Translations under genes and position numbers: made by a program
Notes under the pieces: generated by a model
Databases searched by the model: none
Seen by the model: only the letters and a program-made list of their open reading frames with translations
What the model was told of the DNA's origin: nothing
Shown: positions 26,513 to 34,832 of the stretch, piece after piece
Position numbering within the stretch: position 1 is the first letter of the stretch
How the letters are laid out: every line of letters begins with the position of its first letter
NCBI GenBank assembly: GCA_934247225.1
Contig: CAKQJE010000011.1
Coordinates: 20,646 to 84,645 of the forward strand
Origin: an uncultured Clostridia bacterium
Lineage (GTDB): Bacteria > Bacillota > Clostridia > Christensenellales > Borkfalkiaceae
Length of the DNA stretch: 64,000 bases
Reading direction: 5' to 3'

Positions 26513-27202
26513 TTACAAAGGATTCTTTTTTATTGCTCCGTTCTTTCTCGGATATTCGGACGGGGTGTTTTTAACTTTTTTTATAACCACTATATTTCTC
26601 GTTCCCGATTTTTCGGACAAAACGAATTTCTTTACGTTTGCTATTTCTCCGCCGAGAATTCCGATAGCGGACAAAGCTTCTTTTATCTCTTCTTCCGCGT
26701 CGCCTTTGTAAGCTACGAAATATCCGCCTTTTTTAACGAACGGAAGACAATATTCCGATAAAACGTTAAGCCTGGCAACAGCCCGCGCCGTTACTATATC
26801 GTATTTCTCTCTGTATTTTTCTTCTTTCCCGAGTTCTTCGGCTCGCCCGTTTATAACCGTAAAATTATCGAACCCGAGCTTTTCTCCGACGATTTTCAAG
26901 TACACACACTTTTTTTCCGTAGCTTCCGTTAAAGTGAATTTCAAGTCCGGTCTCGCGATTTTAAGCGGTACGGACGGAAACCCTCCGCCCGAGCCTACTT
27001 CGAGAACGTTCGCCCCCAAGGAGAAAAACTCTTCGCCTTTTAAACTGTCGGCAAAATGTTTTTCGTAAATACCATCGTCGTCCGTTATGGACGTTAAATT
27101 AAACTTTTCGTTGTACTCTTTTAAAATATCTTTGAATAAATCCAATTTTTTTTCGGTTTCTTCCGTTAAGGAAAAACCTTGTTTTTTCAATATATCGATC
27201 AT
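26513..27202 (-). CDS. rsmG: 16S rRNA 7-methylguanosine methyltransferase
   Basis: RsmG (GidB) methylates G527 of 16S rRNA using S-adenosylmethionine. The SAM-binding motif VLEVGSGGGFPSVPLKIARP starts near residue 65. TARAVARLNVLSEYCLP near residue 138 is the conserved substrate-side motif. Length is 229 residues, normal. In many bacteria rsmG is at or near oriC. Here it diverges from dnaN across an AT-rich gap with DnaA-box-like sequences. Confidence 0.94.
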   Translation of the reverse strand: MIDILKKQGFSLTEETEKKLDLFKDILKEYNEKFNLTSITDDDGIYEKHFADSLKGEEFFSLGANVLEVGSGGGFPSVPLKIARPDLKFTLTEATEKKCVYLKIVGEKLGFDNFTVINGRAEELGKEEKYREKYDIVTARAVARLNVLSEYCLPFVKKGGYFVAYKGDAEEEIKEALSAIGILGGEIANVKKFVLSEKSGTRNIVVIKKVKNTPSEYPRKNGAIKKNPL

Positions 27203-27716
27203 ATTTCCATTTTACAATCAATCGGGCGAAGTTGTCAACTTAAATCGTTTAAATTGTTGACAACTTTATCAAGTTATCCACTTGTATACAGATAAAATGT
27301 AGATAACTTTTTCCGATTTTAAATTTTAAATTTTTCTTTGAAATTTTGCCTTAAATCGTTCACTAATCGGTTGATTTTTTTTTTGATATTATATATAATA
27401 TATTTATTCTGTAATATAGGTCGACGAAAACATATTTCGGAAACCGAAAAGATTTTATCCACCGAAAAAAATGTTTGTCAACTTGTTTTCAACATCGTTT
27501 TTCGGGTTATGCTCACTGTTATCAACCTTTGTTATAAGTTTAAAATTCAAGATAAAATCAACGATTTTGCGGTTAAATCAAAAGATTTCCACAAATCCAC
27601 GGCAACCTATTATTACTTCTAATAAACTAAGAAAAAATAAATATTAAACAATCAACGCCTACCGGGAAAAACCCGAAGCGGCGAACGAATGAAAATAAAA
27701 CATAAGGAAATTCTCT
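27203..27716. other. AT-rich intergenic region, candidate chromosomal origin
   Basis: No gene is seen. The region is AT-rich, with long T tracts and a TATATATAATATATTTATT segment near 27390. DnaA-box-like sequences are TTATCCACT (27274-27282), TTATCCACC (27455-27463) and TTATCAACC (27519-27527), each one or two changes from TTATCCACA, plus ATTTCCACA (27585-27593). The next genes are dnaN and the rpmH cluster, which flank oriC in most Firmicutes. dnaA is not here. An alternative is that the boxes are simply a DnaA-regulated dnaN promoter. Confidence 0.5.
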
Positions 27717-28820
27717 ATGAAAGTATTAGTAAACGGAAACGATTTATCGAACGCAGTAATGAAAGTATCCAAAGCGATCAGCTTAAAAACAACCAATCCC
27801 GTTTTGGAAGGAATAAAAATGACGGTTAAAGGAGACGAACTCACGTTAGCCGCCACGGATATGGAAATTGCCATCGAAAAGACGATCAGATCGGATACCA
27901 TAGAAGAGGGAGTTTCCGTTATCCCCGGAAAACTTTTCGCGGAATTCACCAAAAAGTTAGAGGGCGAAGACCAGGTCGAACTTATGATAGGCGACGATAA
28001 GAAACTTAAAATCATTTACGGTTCTTCCGAAGTTTATTTATCCACATTGAATGCTGACGAATTCCCCAACATAAAGAAAGATTTAAGAGAAAAGGCTTTC
28101 TCTCTTTTACAGAAAGATTTCAAGGATATTATAAACAAAACGGTTTTCTCCTGTTCTACCGACGAAAGCAGACCTATTTTAAAAGGAGAATTGTTCTCGG
28201 TTAAAGACAACGTTTTAACATGCGTCGCGTTGGACGGATTCAGACTTGCGGTCGCTAAAAAGAAGCTTAAAAATTCTTCGTCCGATTTCAGAATAGTAGT
28301 TCCCGCAAGAGCGGTCGCCGAAATTTCGAGGCTTCTCGATAAGGACGAGGAAGAAATAACTTTCGTTTCCGAAGAAAAGAGCCTTATGATAGAAGTTGAC
28401 GGAACTGTTTTCATAACGAGACTTTTAGAGGGCGAATTCATAAATTACGAACAGATTATCCCGAAGGAATTTTTAACTACGGTAAGAGTAAACAGACTCG
28501 CGTTTTTAAATTCTTTGGAGAGAGCTTCGGTTGTTGCGAAAGAAAACAAAAACCTTATAAAGCTCGATATAAAGGATAACAACATAAACGTTTTATCCAA
28601 TTCCGAAAGCGGAAACGTAAACGAAAACGTAATTATAAATCTCGACGGAAAGGACGTTAACATAGCGTTCAACTCCAAGTATCTTTGCGACGCTTTGAAA
28701 GCCGCGGGAGACGAGTTTGTGAACATAAACATGAACAGTTCCATTTCGCCCTGTATAATCCGTCCCTATTCGGGAGAAGAATATTTGTATCTTATTTTGC
28801 CGATAAGAATAAATTCTTGA
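27717..28820 (+). CDS. dnaN: DNA polymerase III sliding clamp (beta subunit)
   Basis: DnaN forms the dimeric ring that tethers replicative polymerase to DNA. The 367-residue protein has the three-fold clamp architecture. Recognisable stretches are LKTTNPVLEGIKM (about 21-33), the Firmicute-type FSCSTDESRPILKGELF (about 142), and the C-terminal LYLILPIRIN. An AAGGA site lies 9 nt upstream. Normally dnaA precedes and recF/gyrB follow; here both are replaced by a candidate origin upstream and the rpmH operon downstream, so the cluster has been rearranged. Confidence 0.95.
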   Translation: MKVLVNGNDLSNAVMKVSKAISLKTTNPVLEGIKMTVKGDELTLAATDMEIAIEKTIRSDTIEEGVSVIPGKLFAEFTKKLEGEDQVELMIGDDKKLKIIYGSSEVYLSTLNADEFPNIKKDLREKAFSLLQKDFKDIINKTVFSCSTDESRPILKGELFSVKDNVLTCVALDGFRLAVAKKKLKNSSSDFRIVVPARAVAEISRLLDKDEEEITFVSEEKSLMIEVDGTVFITRLLEGEFINYEQIIPKEFLTTVRVNRLAFLNSLERASVVAKENKNLIKLDIKDNNINVLSNSESGNVNENVIINLDGKDVNIAFNSKYLCDALKAAGDEFVNINMNSSISPCIIRPYSGEEYLYLILPIRINS

Positions 28821-28838
28821 AATTAAATACATAAATAT

Positions 28839-28867
28839 TTGACAAAACAGGCAAAAAACATTATAAT
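28839..28867 (+). promoter_or_regulatory. Consensus promoter of the rpmH-yidC operon
   Basis: TTGACA (28839-28844), 17-bp spacer, TATAAT (28862-28867), both perfect. The leader of about 220 nt to rpmH is unusually long and contains three G/C-rich GGGCGGA-type repeats (near 28920, 28970 and 29050) and a small palindrome (GGGATATCGAAATATCCC, near 29007). Confidence 0.85.
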
Positions 28868-29092
28868 GCTAAGGCATACCTAAATTTATACCGATAAATC
28901 GGGATGAATTTGATTGTACGGGCGGACACACTTTACCCGTAAAGAAAACATTTAAGGAAAACCCTCAAATGTAGGGGCAGACACCCTTCGCCCGAAAAAA
29001 AAACAGGGATATCGAAATATCCCGTAAAAAAACATTAAAGAAAAAGAAGGGGCGGATAAAGATAAAATTCGCCCGTTAAAAGGAGTAAAATC

Positions 29093-29227
29093 ATGAAAAG
29101 AACTTACCAACCCAAAAAGAGAACGAGAAATAAGGTTCACGGTTTCAGAAAAAGAATGGCAACCAAGTCCGGAAGAAACGTACTTAAAAGAAGAAGAAAT
29201 AAAGGACGTAAGAGACTTTCTTACTGA
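29093..29227 (+). CDS. rpmH: 50S ribosomal protein L34
   Basis: The 44-residue basic protein begins MKRTYQPKKRTRNKVHGFRK and ends RNKGRKRLSY, which is diagnostic for L34. AAAGGAG lies 8 nt before the ATG. It is the first gene of the rpmH-rnpA-yidD-yidC-khpB transcription unit. Confidence 0.97.
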   Translation: MKRTYQPKKRTRNKVHGFRKRMATKSGRNVLKRRRNKGRKRLSY

Positions 29228-29236
29228 TAAAAGGGA

Positions 29237-29551
29237 TTGATATACAGATTGAAAAGAAAAAGCGACTTCGATAAACTCTTTGCCAAAGGCAAAAAAGCGT
29301 TTGGAAGGTCGCTTACAATGCTGTATTTTCCGTCGAACGATTTTAAAATAGGCTATTCCGTAAGCAAAAAACACGGAAACGCGGTTAAAAGAAACAGAAT
29401 AAAGAGACTGCTCCGCGCAAGCGCGAGGGAGTGCTTTAAGGACTTAAAAAAGAATTACCGCATAGTGATAATGCCTAAAATCCGGGATAATTATTCCTTT
29501 GAAACGTTCCTTTCGGAAATGAATTATCTTAAAAAGAAGGAAAACCTTTAA
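29237..29551 (+). CDS. rnpA: Ribonuclease P protein component
   Basis: RnpA is the protein cofactor of RNase P, which matures the 5' ends of tRNAs. The conserved RNA-binding motif NAVKRNRIKRLLR lies near residues 48-60, and GYSVSKKHGNA just before it. There is no ATG. The TTG at 29237 lies too close to AAGGGA (one base). A TTG at 29249, giving a protein starting LKRKSDFDKLF, is better spaced and matches the usual family N-terminus. The downstream TTG is therefore a serious alternative, and I list the longer frame. yidD starts one base after the stop codon. Confidence 0.93.
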   Translation: MIYRLKRKSDFDKLFAKGKKAFGRSLTMLYFPSNDFKIGYSVSKKHGNAVKRNRIKRLLRASARECFKDLKKNYRIVIMPKIRDNYSFETFLSEMNYLKKKENL

Positions 29552-29552
29552 A

Positions 29553-29801
29553 ATGAGAATTATCAATACGATAATTATCAGAATTCTTAAAATCTACAAG
29601 AAATTTATCTCGCCCGGACTGAATTCGGGCTGTATTTTCACCCCGACTTGCAGCGTTTACGCTATCGAAGCCTTCGAAAAACATAATTTTATCGTAGGCA
29701 CGGGGCTTACTTTGTGGCGGATTTTAAGATGCAATTCCTTCAATAAGGGAGGATTCGACCCTGTTCCGGACAACAGAAACAAATTAAAATGGCTTTACTG
29801 A
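29553..29801 (+). CDS. yidD: Membrane protein insertion efficiency factor YidD
   Basis: YidD is a small membrane-associated protein that assists YidC-dependent insertion. The family pattern YKKFISPGLNSGCIFTPTCS is followed by YAIEAFEKH and then RCNSFNKGGFDPVP, which includes the conserved cysteines. Length is 82 residues. It sits between rnpA and yidC, the usual place. Confidence 0.95.
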   Translation: MRIINTIIIRILKIYKKFISPGLNSGCIFTPTCSVYAIEAFEKHNFIVGTGLTLWRILRCNSFNKGGFDPVPDNRNKLKWLY

Positions 29802-29905
29802 AAAACCGTTAGAAAAAATCGCCCGTAAAACCCCGTAATAAAAAATTTCGGAGCAAAAAGGGAAAAGAAAGAAAAACGGTTTTTTAAGATAACGCAAGGA
29901 GTCGA

Positions 29906-31534
29906 ATGTTTTTAAATAATTTACTTGGCGCCGTTACGAGCATTATACCCTCTATCGGCGAAATAGCGAATATTTCCGTAAGATACGAGTGGATTTGTAA
30001 CATAATTTCCGCTATAATCGGTTTTGCCGGAGACGTAGGACTCGGAATTATTCTGTTCACGGTTATATTGAAACTTATAACCTTAGCTCCCGATATCTGG
30101 TCGCGTGCATCGATGAAGAAAAACGCGCTCAAAATGGAAGCTATGAAAGACGATCTTGAAAAATTGCAGAAGCAGTACGCCAAAAATAAAGACCTTTATC
30201 AGCAAAAAATGATGGCTCTTTACAAAAAGAACGGCTACTCTGCTTTTTCGGCGTGTTTGCCGACGATTATCACGCTCGTATTTTTCTTTATAGTTATCGG
30301 TGCTTTCAATTCGTATTCGCAGGTCAGCGAAAGAGATATTTTCGCCGGAATGGCGGACGCTTACAACGCGTCGCTCGCCTCTTCCGCGGAAGACGAAAAC
30401 TCGTTTATTTTTAAAGGCGAGGACGGAAAATACTATATCGATTACGACAAAGTGTTCGCGGCGAAAGACATAAAGGACTGTTTTATCGGCGAAAACAACG
30501 ATTATACCGTTGATATAACGAAAGCCGCGCGCCTTATCGAAATTTACGGCGAAGACGTTAATAAAATAATCAACGAAGACGGGACGATAAATTCGGAATA
30601 TCCCGAATTTAAGTATATTTTACAGGACGAAGTCAAAAAAGTTCTCATAAAAGAAGCGATCGACGGCGGACTTAAAGACGAACTTTTTGCCGCGGGAGCT
30701 TTGGAAGAGATTACCGAAGGCGTTATTACCGTTAAGGATATAAACGTTTTCTGGCAGAAATGCGAAGCGCTCAGAAATAAATATGCGGACTGCGTTTCGT
30801 ATACCGAAGAAAACGGCTACGATACGGACTTCGACAAGCTTATTTCAAAAGACGGATTCAAGGACGCGAAAGCCGCGTACGAAACGGAAGTAAACGGAAA
30901 AGTTACGGCGGAAGTTTTCAAAATCATAGAGAAAACCGAAAGCGAAACCGTTAAGGCGGACGCGAGAAAAGCCGCGGCGGATTGGTACGAAAGCAAAGAA
31001 AACAAAGCCCGTTCGGTTATCTTCCCGTGGGTTAAAAACATCTGGGCTTCGGACTGTTCGTGGACTACCTCTATCCCGAAAACTTCGGAAGCATTGAATC
31101 AGAAAATCAAAATGAACATAAACGAAGCCGATTACGACGAGCTTACGCACAATCTTTCGAAATACAAAGAGACGGGCTTTAAGAACGGTAACGGTTGGTT
31201 TATCCTCGTCGCTCTTTCCATTCTCGCGATGGCGGGTTCGACGATAATAATGAACAAAACGCAGAAAACGCAGATGCAGCTTTCGTCTGTAGAGGGCGAA
31301 GCTTCGACCGCCGCTTCCACGCAGAAAATGATGACCTGGATGATGCCGATTATGTTCGGCGTGTTCTCGTTTATTTACTCGGCGGCGTTCTCGATTTATA
31401 TGGTTACGAACTCGCTTTTATCCACGGGTTCTACGCTTTTAATAAATCTTTGCGTTGAAAAAGCGTTTAAGAAAAAATTGGAAAAAGCCGAAAAGGAAAA
31501 AATAGAAAACCATAAATACGGAAAAATGAGATAA
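29906..31534 (+). CDS. yidC: Membrane protein insertase YidC with a large extracytoplasmic insertion
   Basis: YidC/SpoIIIJ inserts proteins into the cytoplasmic membrane. The core helices are about 40-62, 115-135, 430-447 and 475-515. Two features are unusual. Between the second and third core helices lies an acidic soluble region of about 200 residues (roughly 145-345) absent from typical Gram-positive homologues of 260-290 residues. The first core helix has Lys (TVILKLITLAP) where the family normally has the substrate-contacting Arg. No lipobox is seen. khpB follows. The conserved FPWVKNIW segment confirms the family. Confidence 0.9.
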   Translation: MFLNNLLGAVTSIIPSIGEIANISVRYEWICNIISAIIGFAGDVGLGIILFTVILKLITLAPDIWSRASMKKNALKMEAMKDDLEKLQKQYAKNKDLYQQKMMALYKKNGYSAFSACLPTIITLVFFFIVIGAFNSYSQVSERDIFAGMADAYNASLASSAEDENSFIFKGEDGKYYIDYDKVFAAKDIKDCFIGENNDYTVDITKAARLIEIYGEDVNKIINEDGTINSEYPEFKYILQDEVKKVLIKEAIDGGLKDELFAAGALEEITEGVITVKDINVFWQKCEALRNKYADCVSYTEENGYDTDFDKLISKDGFKDAKAAYETEVNGKVTAEVFKIIEKTESETVKADARKAAADWYESKENKARSVIFPWVKNIWASDCSWTTSIPKTSEALNQKIKMNINEADYDELTHNLSKYKETGFKNGNGWFILVALSILAMAGSTIIMNKTQKTQMQLSSVEGEASTAASTQKMMTWMMPIMFGVFSFIYSAAFSIYMVTNSLLSTGSTLLINLCVEKAFKKKLEKAEKEKIENHKYGKMR

Positions 31535-31538
31535 CGGG

Positions 31539-31582
31539 CTTTTTGCCGAAACTTAAAGTTTGGTTTTAAATTCGGCAAAAAG
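31539..31582. other. Hairpin between yidC and khpB
   Basis: CTTTTTGCCGAA and TTCGGCAAAAAG arms (12 bp) with a 20-nt spacer. It could be a weak attenuator or RNA-processing site within the operon. Confidence 0.5.
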
Positions 31583-31614
31583 AAGAAAAGCGTTTAAAAA
31601 TAAGGAGTTTTAAA

Positions 31615-32484
31615 ATGGAATTTACAGGGAAAACCGTTCAGGAAGCTATCGAAAACGGTTTGAAAGAAATGAACCTTGAAGAGAGCAAGGCGGAAATCAA
31701 GGTTTTGGAAGAACCCACGAAAGGATTTTTGGGTATCGCCGCTAAAAAAGCGAAAGTCGAGATAACCGCCAAAAAGACGGACGGCGAAAGAGCCGTGGAG
31801 TTCCTTAACGGTCTTCTGGACCTTATGAACGTCAACGCGAAAAGCAATCTTACCGAAGAGGACGAAAAGGTCAGTATAGACATTATAACCGACAATTCCT
31901 CGGCGATAATCGGTTACAGAGGCGAGGTTTTGGACGCGCTTCAAAACTTGGCGGGAGCCGTTGCCAACACCGGCAGAGACGATTACAGAAGAGTCGTCGT
32001 AGACTGCGAAAGTTACAGAGCCAAGAGAGAAGAAACGCTTGTTTCGCTCGCTCATAAGCTGGAAGCAAAAGCCGTAAGAATGGGCAGAAAAATCAATCTC
32101 GAACCCATGAATCCGTACGAGAGAAGAATTCTTCACTCTGCTCTTGCCGACAGCGCGGACGTTAAAACTCTTTCCGAGGGCAAAGAGCCTAACCGCTATG
32201 TTTCGATAATCCCCAACAATCTCACCGATCCCGACGATAAGGGAATAAGCGAAAGAAGATTTTCGGGAAACCAGGGCGGAAACAACAGATACGGCTCGAA
32301 CGACCGTAACGGCAAATTCCGCAAAGGCGGCAGAGACGACCGCGGCGGAAGAGGTTACGGAAGCGGAAAAAGAGGCGGCTTCGGAGGCGGCAGAAGAGAC
32401 TCCGCTCCCCGTCAGCCCAGACCCAAAACGAGCGGCTTCGGAACTTTCCTCGGCAATAGTTTAAAAGACGAAGATAAAGAATAA
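31615..32484 (+). CDS. khpB: RNA-binding protein KhpB (Jag/EloR) with an RGG-like tail
   Basis: KhpB is an RNA-binding regulator linked to cell elongation and sporulation in Firmicutes. The N-terminal Jag_N domain spans about 1-50. A KH domain covers about 75-150, with AIIGYRGEVLDALQNLAG. An R3H domain (about 155-210) shows NPYERRILHSALA. The last 75 residues or so are highly repetitive in Gly, Arg, Asn and Ser (GGRGYGSGKRGGFGGGRRDS), like a eukaryotic RGG box. Such a tail is not part of the usual protein. An AAGGAG site precedes the start. Confidence 0.93.
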   Translation: MEFTGKTVQEAIENGLKEMNLEESKAEIKVLEEPTKGFLGIAAKKAKVEITAKKTDGERAVEFLNGLLDLMNVNAKSNLTEEDEKVSIDIITDNSSAIIGYRGEVLDALQNLAGAVANTGRDDYRRVVVDCESYRAKREETLVSLAHKLEAKAVRMGRKINLEPMNPYERRILHSALADSADVKTLSEGKEPNRYVSIIPNNLTDPDDKGISERRFSGNQGGNNRYGSNDRNGKFRKGGRDDRGGRGYGSGKRGGFGGGRRDSAPRQPRPKTSGFGTFLGNSLKDEDKE

Positions 32485-32503
32485 AATAAAAGAAAGCCTT
32501 TAA

Positions 32504-32557
32504 GGGCTGTCGCAGGTCATAAGGCTTGCGGCGGTCCTTTTTTCTTTATGAAGATAT
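32504..32557 (+). terminator. Terminator of the rpmH-khpB operon
   Basis: GGGCTGTCGCA pairs with TGCGGCGGTCC, with several G-U pairs, then six T. Confidence 0.7.
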
Positions 32558-32609
32558 AGCTATTTAAAACGATAAAAATTAAACCATTAACCTTAAAAAA
32601 GGGGGCTAT

Positions 32610-33233
32610 ATGCCGATTAACAGCTATTTTTGCGTAAAAAACGAAACCGAAAACGAGGTTATTATCGAGCGTTCGAGATTTATTTCTTACGCCAAAAAAT
32701 GCGAGACCGAAGAGGAAGCGCGAGCATTTTTAGAAGAAAAAAGAAAGGCGCATCCCTTTGCCACGCATAACTGTTACGCCTACGTTACCGAGCGGGGAAA
32801 AATCGCCAGATTTTCGGACGACGGCGAGCCGCAAGGCACGGCGGGGCAACCTATTTTGGAGGTTATAAAAAACAGGAAACTGCTCGATACGATTGTCGTC
32901 GTAACGAGATATTTCGGCGGCGTGAAGCTCGGCGCGGGAGGGCTTGTCAGAGCTTATTCCTCGGGCGCGAAAGAGGTTCTGGAAAAAGCGGGCGTAACCG
33001 AAAACATACTTTCCGCTGTGTATTCGGTTAATATGTCGTACGATTTGTACACTCATTTTCTTAAATTCATAGGAAAAACAAAATGCTCGGTGATTTCTAC
33101 CGATTTTGCCGACGCGGTGAACGTTGAAATCGCCGTTCCGAACGAAACCGACGATTTTGCCGCCAAAATTACCGACCTTACGAACGGCAAAGCGGAAACG
33201 AAAAAAATCGGCGAAGAATTCGTCGTATACTGA
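32610..33233 (+). CDS. yigZ: YigZ/IMPACT family protein
   Basis: The 207-residue protein has an N-terminal UPF0029/Impact domain. Visible landmarks are SRFISYAKKCETEEEARAFL, the FSDDGEPQGTAGQPIL loop (about 71-86), and VVVTRYFGGVKLGAGGLVRA (about 98-117). The C-terminal third is a small alpha-beta domain. Its biochemical role is uncertain; related proteins affect translation or nucleotide-linked stress responses. A poly-A/GGGGG site precedes the start, and recX begins 5 nt after the stop. Confidence 0.92.
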   Translation: MPINSYFCVKNETENEVIIERSRFISYAKKCETEEEARAFLEEKRKAHPFATHNCYAYVTERGKIARFSDDGEPQGTAGQPILEVIKNRKLLDTIVVVTRYFGGVKLGAGGLVRAYSSGAKEVLEKAGVTENILSAVYSVNMSYDLYTHFLKFIGKTKCSVISTDFADAVNVEIAVPNETDDFAAKITDLTNGKAETKKIGEEFVVY

Positions 33234-33238
33234 AAACA

Positions 33239-33868
33239 ATGAAAACGATTACCGATATAAAACCACAGGTTAAAAACCCGACGAGATGCAATATTTATCT
33301 CGATAATTCATTTTATTGCGGACTCGAACTCGAAACGGTTATGCGCCACAGGCTCAAAATCGGCGCGAGCGTTTCGCCCGAAGATCTGGACGAAATTCAG
33401 GCGGAGTCCGAAACCATGCGTGCTTTGGATAAGGCTCTGAATTTTATTTCGCGCTCGCAAAAGACAAAAAAACAGGTCGCGGAATACCTTGAAAGCAAAG
33501 GTTATCTCAAAAAGACTATCGAATCCGTTTTGGACAAAATGTCCGCCTATAAGTTCGTAAACGACCAAAATTACGCTAAGGACTATGCGAAATCGGCAAG
33601 CAAAAACAAGGGCAAAAGGCTTATTTCGCTCGAACTGAAAAGAAAGGGCGTTTCGGACGAAGATATGGGCGAAGCTTTAAACGATATAGACGGCGAAACG
33701 GAAACCGAAGCCGCGACGAAAATCGCCGAAAAGTATCTCAAAAGCAAAGAGAAAACGAGAGAAAACGCGGTTAAATGTTATAAATATCTCCTTTCCAAAG
33801 GGTTCGATTACGATACGGCAAAGGCAGCCGCCGATAAAATAATAAAAGATGAAGACGATAGTTTTTGA
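33239..33868 (+). CDS. recX: RecA regulator RecX
   Basis: RecX caps or destabilises RecA filaments. The 209-residue protein has the three-helix repeats of the family, with SRSQKTKKQVAEYLESKGY around residues 71-89 and RLISLELKRKGVSDEDMGEAL near residue 128. It follows yigZ by 5 nt and overlaps birA by 20 nt, so the three genes form one unit. recA is not in the window. Confidence 0.9.
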   Translation: MKTITDIKPQVKNPTRCNIYLDNSFYCGLELETVMRHRLKIGASVSPEDLDEIQAESETMRALDKALNFISRSQKTKKQVAEYLESKGYLKKTIESVLDKMSAYKFVNDQNYAKDYAKSASKNKGKRLISLELKRKGVSDEDMGEALNDIDGETETEAATKIAEKYLKSKEKTRENAVKCYKYLLSKGFDYDTAKAAADKIIKDEDDSF

Positions 33869-34514
33869 CGAGATTTTCTCTACAAACGAATATGCGGAAA
33901 CCCGCGATTTTGCCGAAGATACCGTAATTATCGCGAAACGTCAGACGGGCGGAAAAGGCACGAAAGGCAGGAGTTTTTCCTCTCACGAAGGGGGCGTTTA
34001 CCTCTCGCTTGTAAGGCTTTACCCCTGCAAAACCGACGAGGCGTTTTCGATAATGGTGGCTTCGTGCATGGCTGTCGTTAAAACTCTCGAAAGTTACGGC
34101 GTTTCTCCGAAAATCAAATGGGCGAACGACGTTTATTTAAACGGAAAAAAAATCTGCGGAATACTCATAAAAAACTCGTTCGAGGGCGAAAACGTTAAAA
34201 AATCGATAACGGGCATAGGTGTGAACGTCAATAACGACCTGCCCGATGATCTTAAAGATATTGCGGTAAATCTGAAATCTCTTATCGGCGAAGTCGAAAC
34301 GGAAGAATTTGCGAAAAGGCTTGTCGAAAACCTTTACAGAAAGTATACGATAGAAGAATATAAGTCGTATAATATGGTTTTGGGTAAAGAAATAACGGTT
34401 ATAAGCGGCGAAAAATCCTATAAAGCGGTTGCGAAGGATATTTCGGACGACGGAAATTTGATTCTCGAAAACGGCAGAAAGCTTTCTTACGGCGAAATAT
34501 CCGTGAGAGTATAA
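33849..34514 (+). CDS. birA: Biotin--[acetyl-CoA-carboxylase] ligase, single-domain
   Basis: BirA activates biotin to biotinyl-AMP and transfers it to carboxylase carrier proteins. The core motifs are visible: GGKGTKGRSF (the adenylate-binding loop, normally GRGRxGR, here with Lys replacing Arg), then KWANDVYLNGKKICGILI near residue 89, and ITGIGVNVNNDLP. Residues about 175-221 form the C-terminal SH3-like domain. The N-terminal helix-turn-helix of the repressor-type protein is missing, so it should be an enzyme only. It starts inside the 3' end of recX. Confidence 0.92.
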   Translation: MKTIVFDEIFSTNEYAETRDFAEDTVIIAKRQTGGKGTKGRSFSSHEGGVYLSLVRLYPCKTDEAFSIMVASCMAVVKTLESYGVSPKIKWANDVYLNGKKICGILIKNSFEGENVKKSITGIGVNVNNDLPDDLKDIAVNLKSLIGEVETEEFAKRLVENLYRKYTIEEYKSYNMVLGKEITVISGEKSYKAVAKDISDDGNLILENGRKLSYGEISVRV

Positions 34515-34832
34515 ACGGATTGCGATATTAAACATAATATTAAATACGAAATAGCTGTGAACTTTAATTGACGAAATTGTATAAAAGTGATACAATTCAA
34601 TAAGTAAATAAAATTTTATTTGTTCGGATAACGACCGAATATTTTAAAAAGGTTTCCCCGTGTCGGGAAAATTTTCGCAGAACGGAGATTTTCGGGGAAA
34701 AGCCGGAGCGAAGCGACTGACGAGGGGCTTTGCTTTTATAAGGTAAAGCGGTTTTAATGACGGCTGATAAGAAAAATATAAAAATACATATCGTAAAGTA
34801 AAAGGAGAATATATTTTACAAAGGAAAAAATT
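34515..34832 (+). promoter_or_regulatory. Long leader with hairpins before the next membrane protein
   Basis: TTGACG (34568-34573), 17-bp spacer, TACAAT (34591-34596) form a promoter. The roughly 240-nt leader contains a GGTTTCCCCG/CGGGGAAAAGCC stem (about 34650-34704). It also contains the GAGCGAAGCGACTGACGAGG motif (about 34706), a repeat that is widespread in Clostridia. No reading frame is convincing. Confidence 0.55.
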
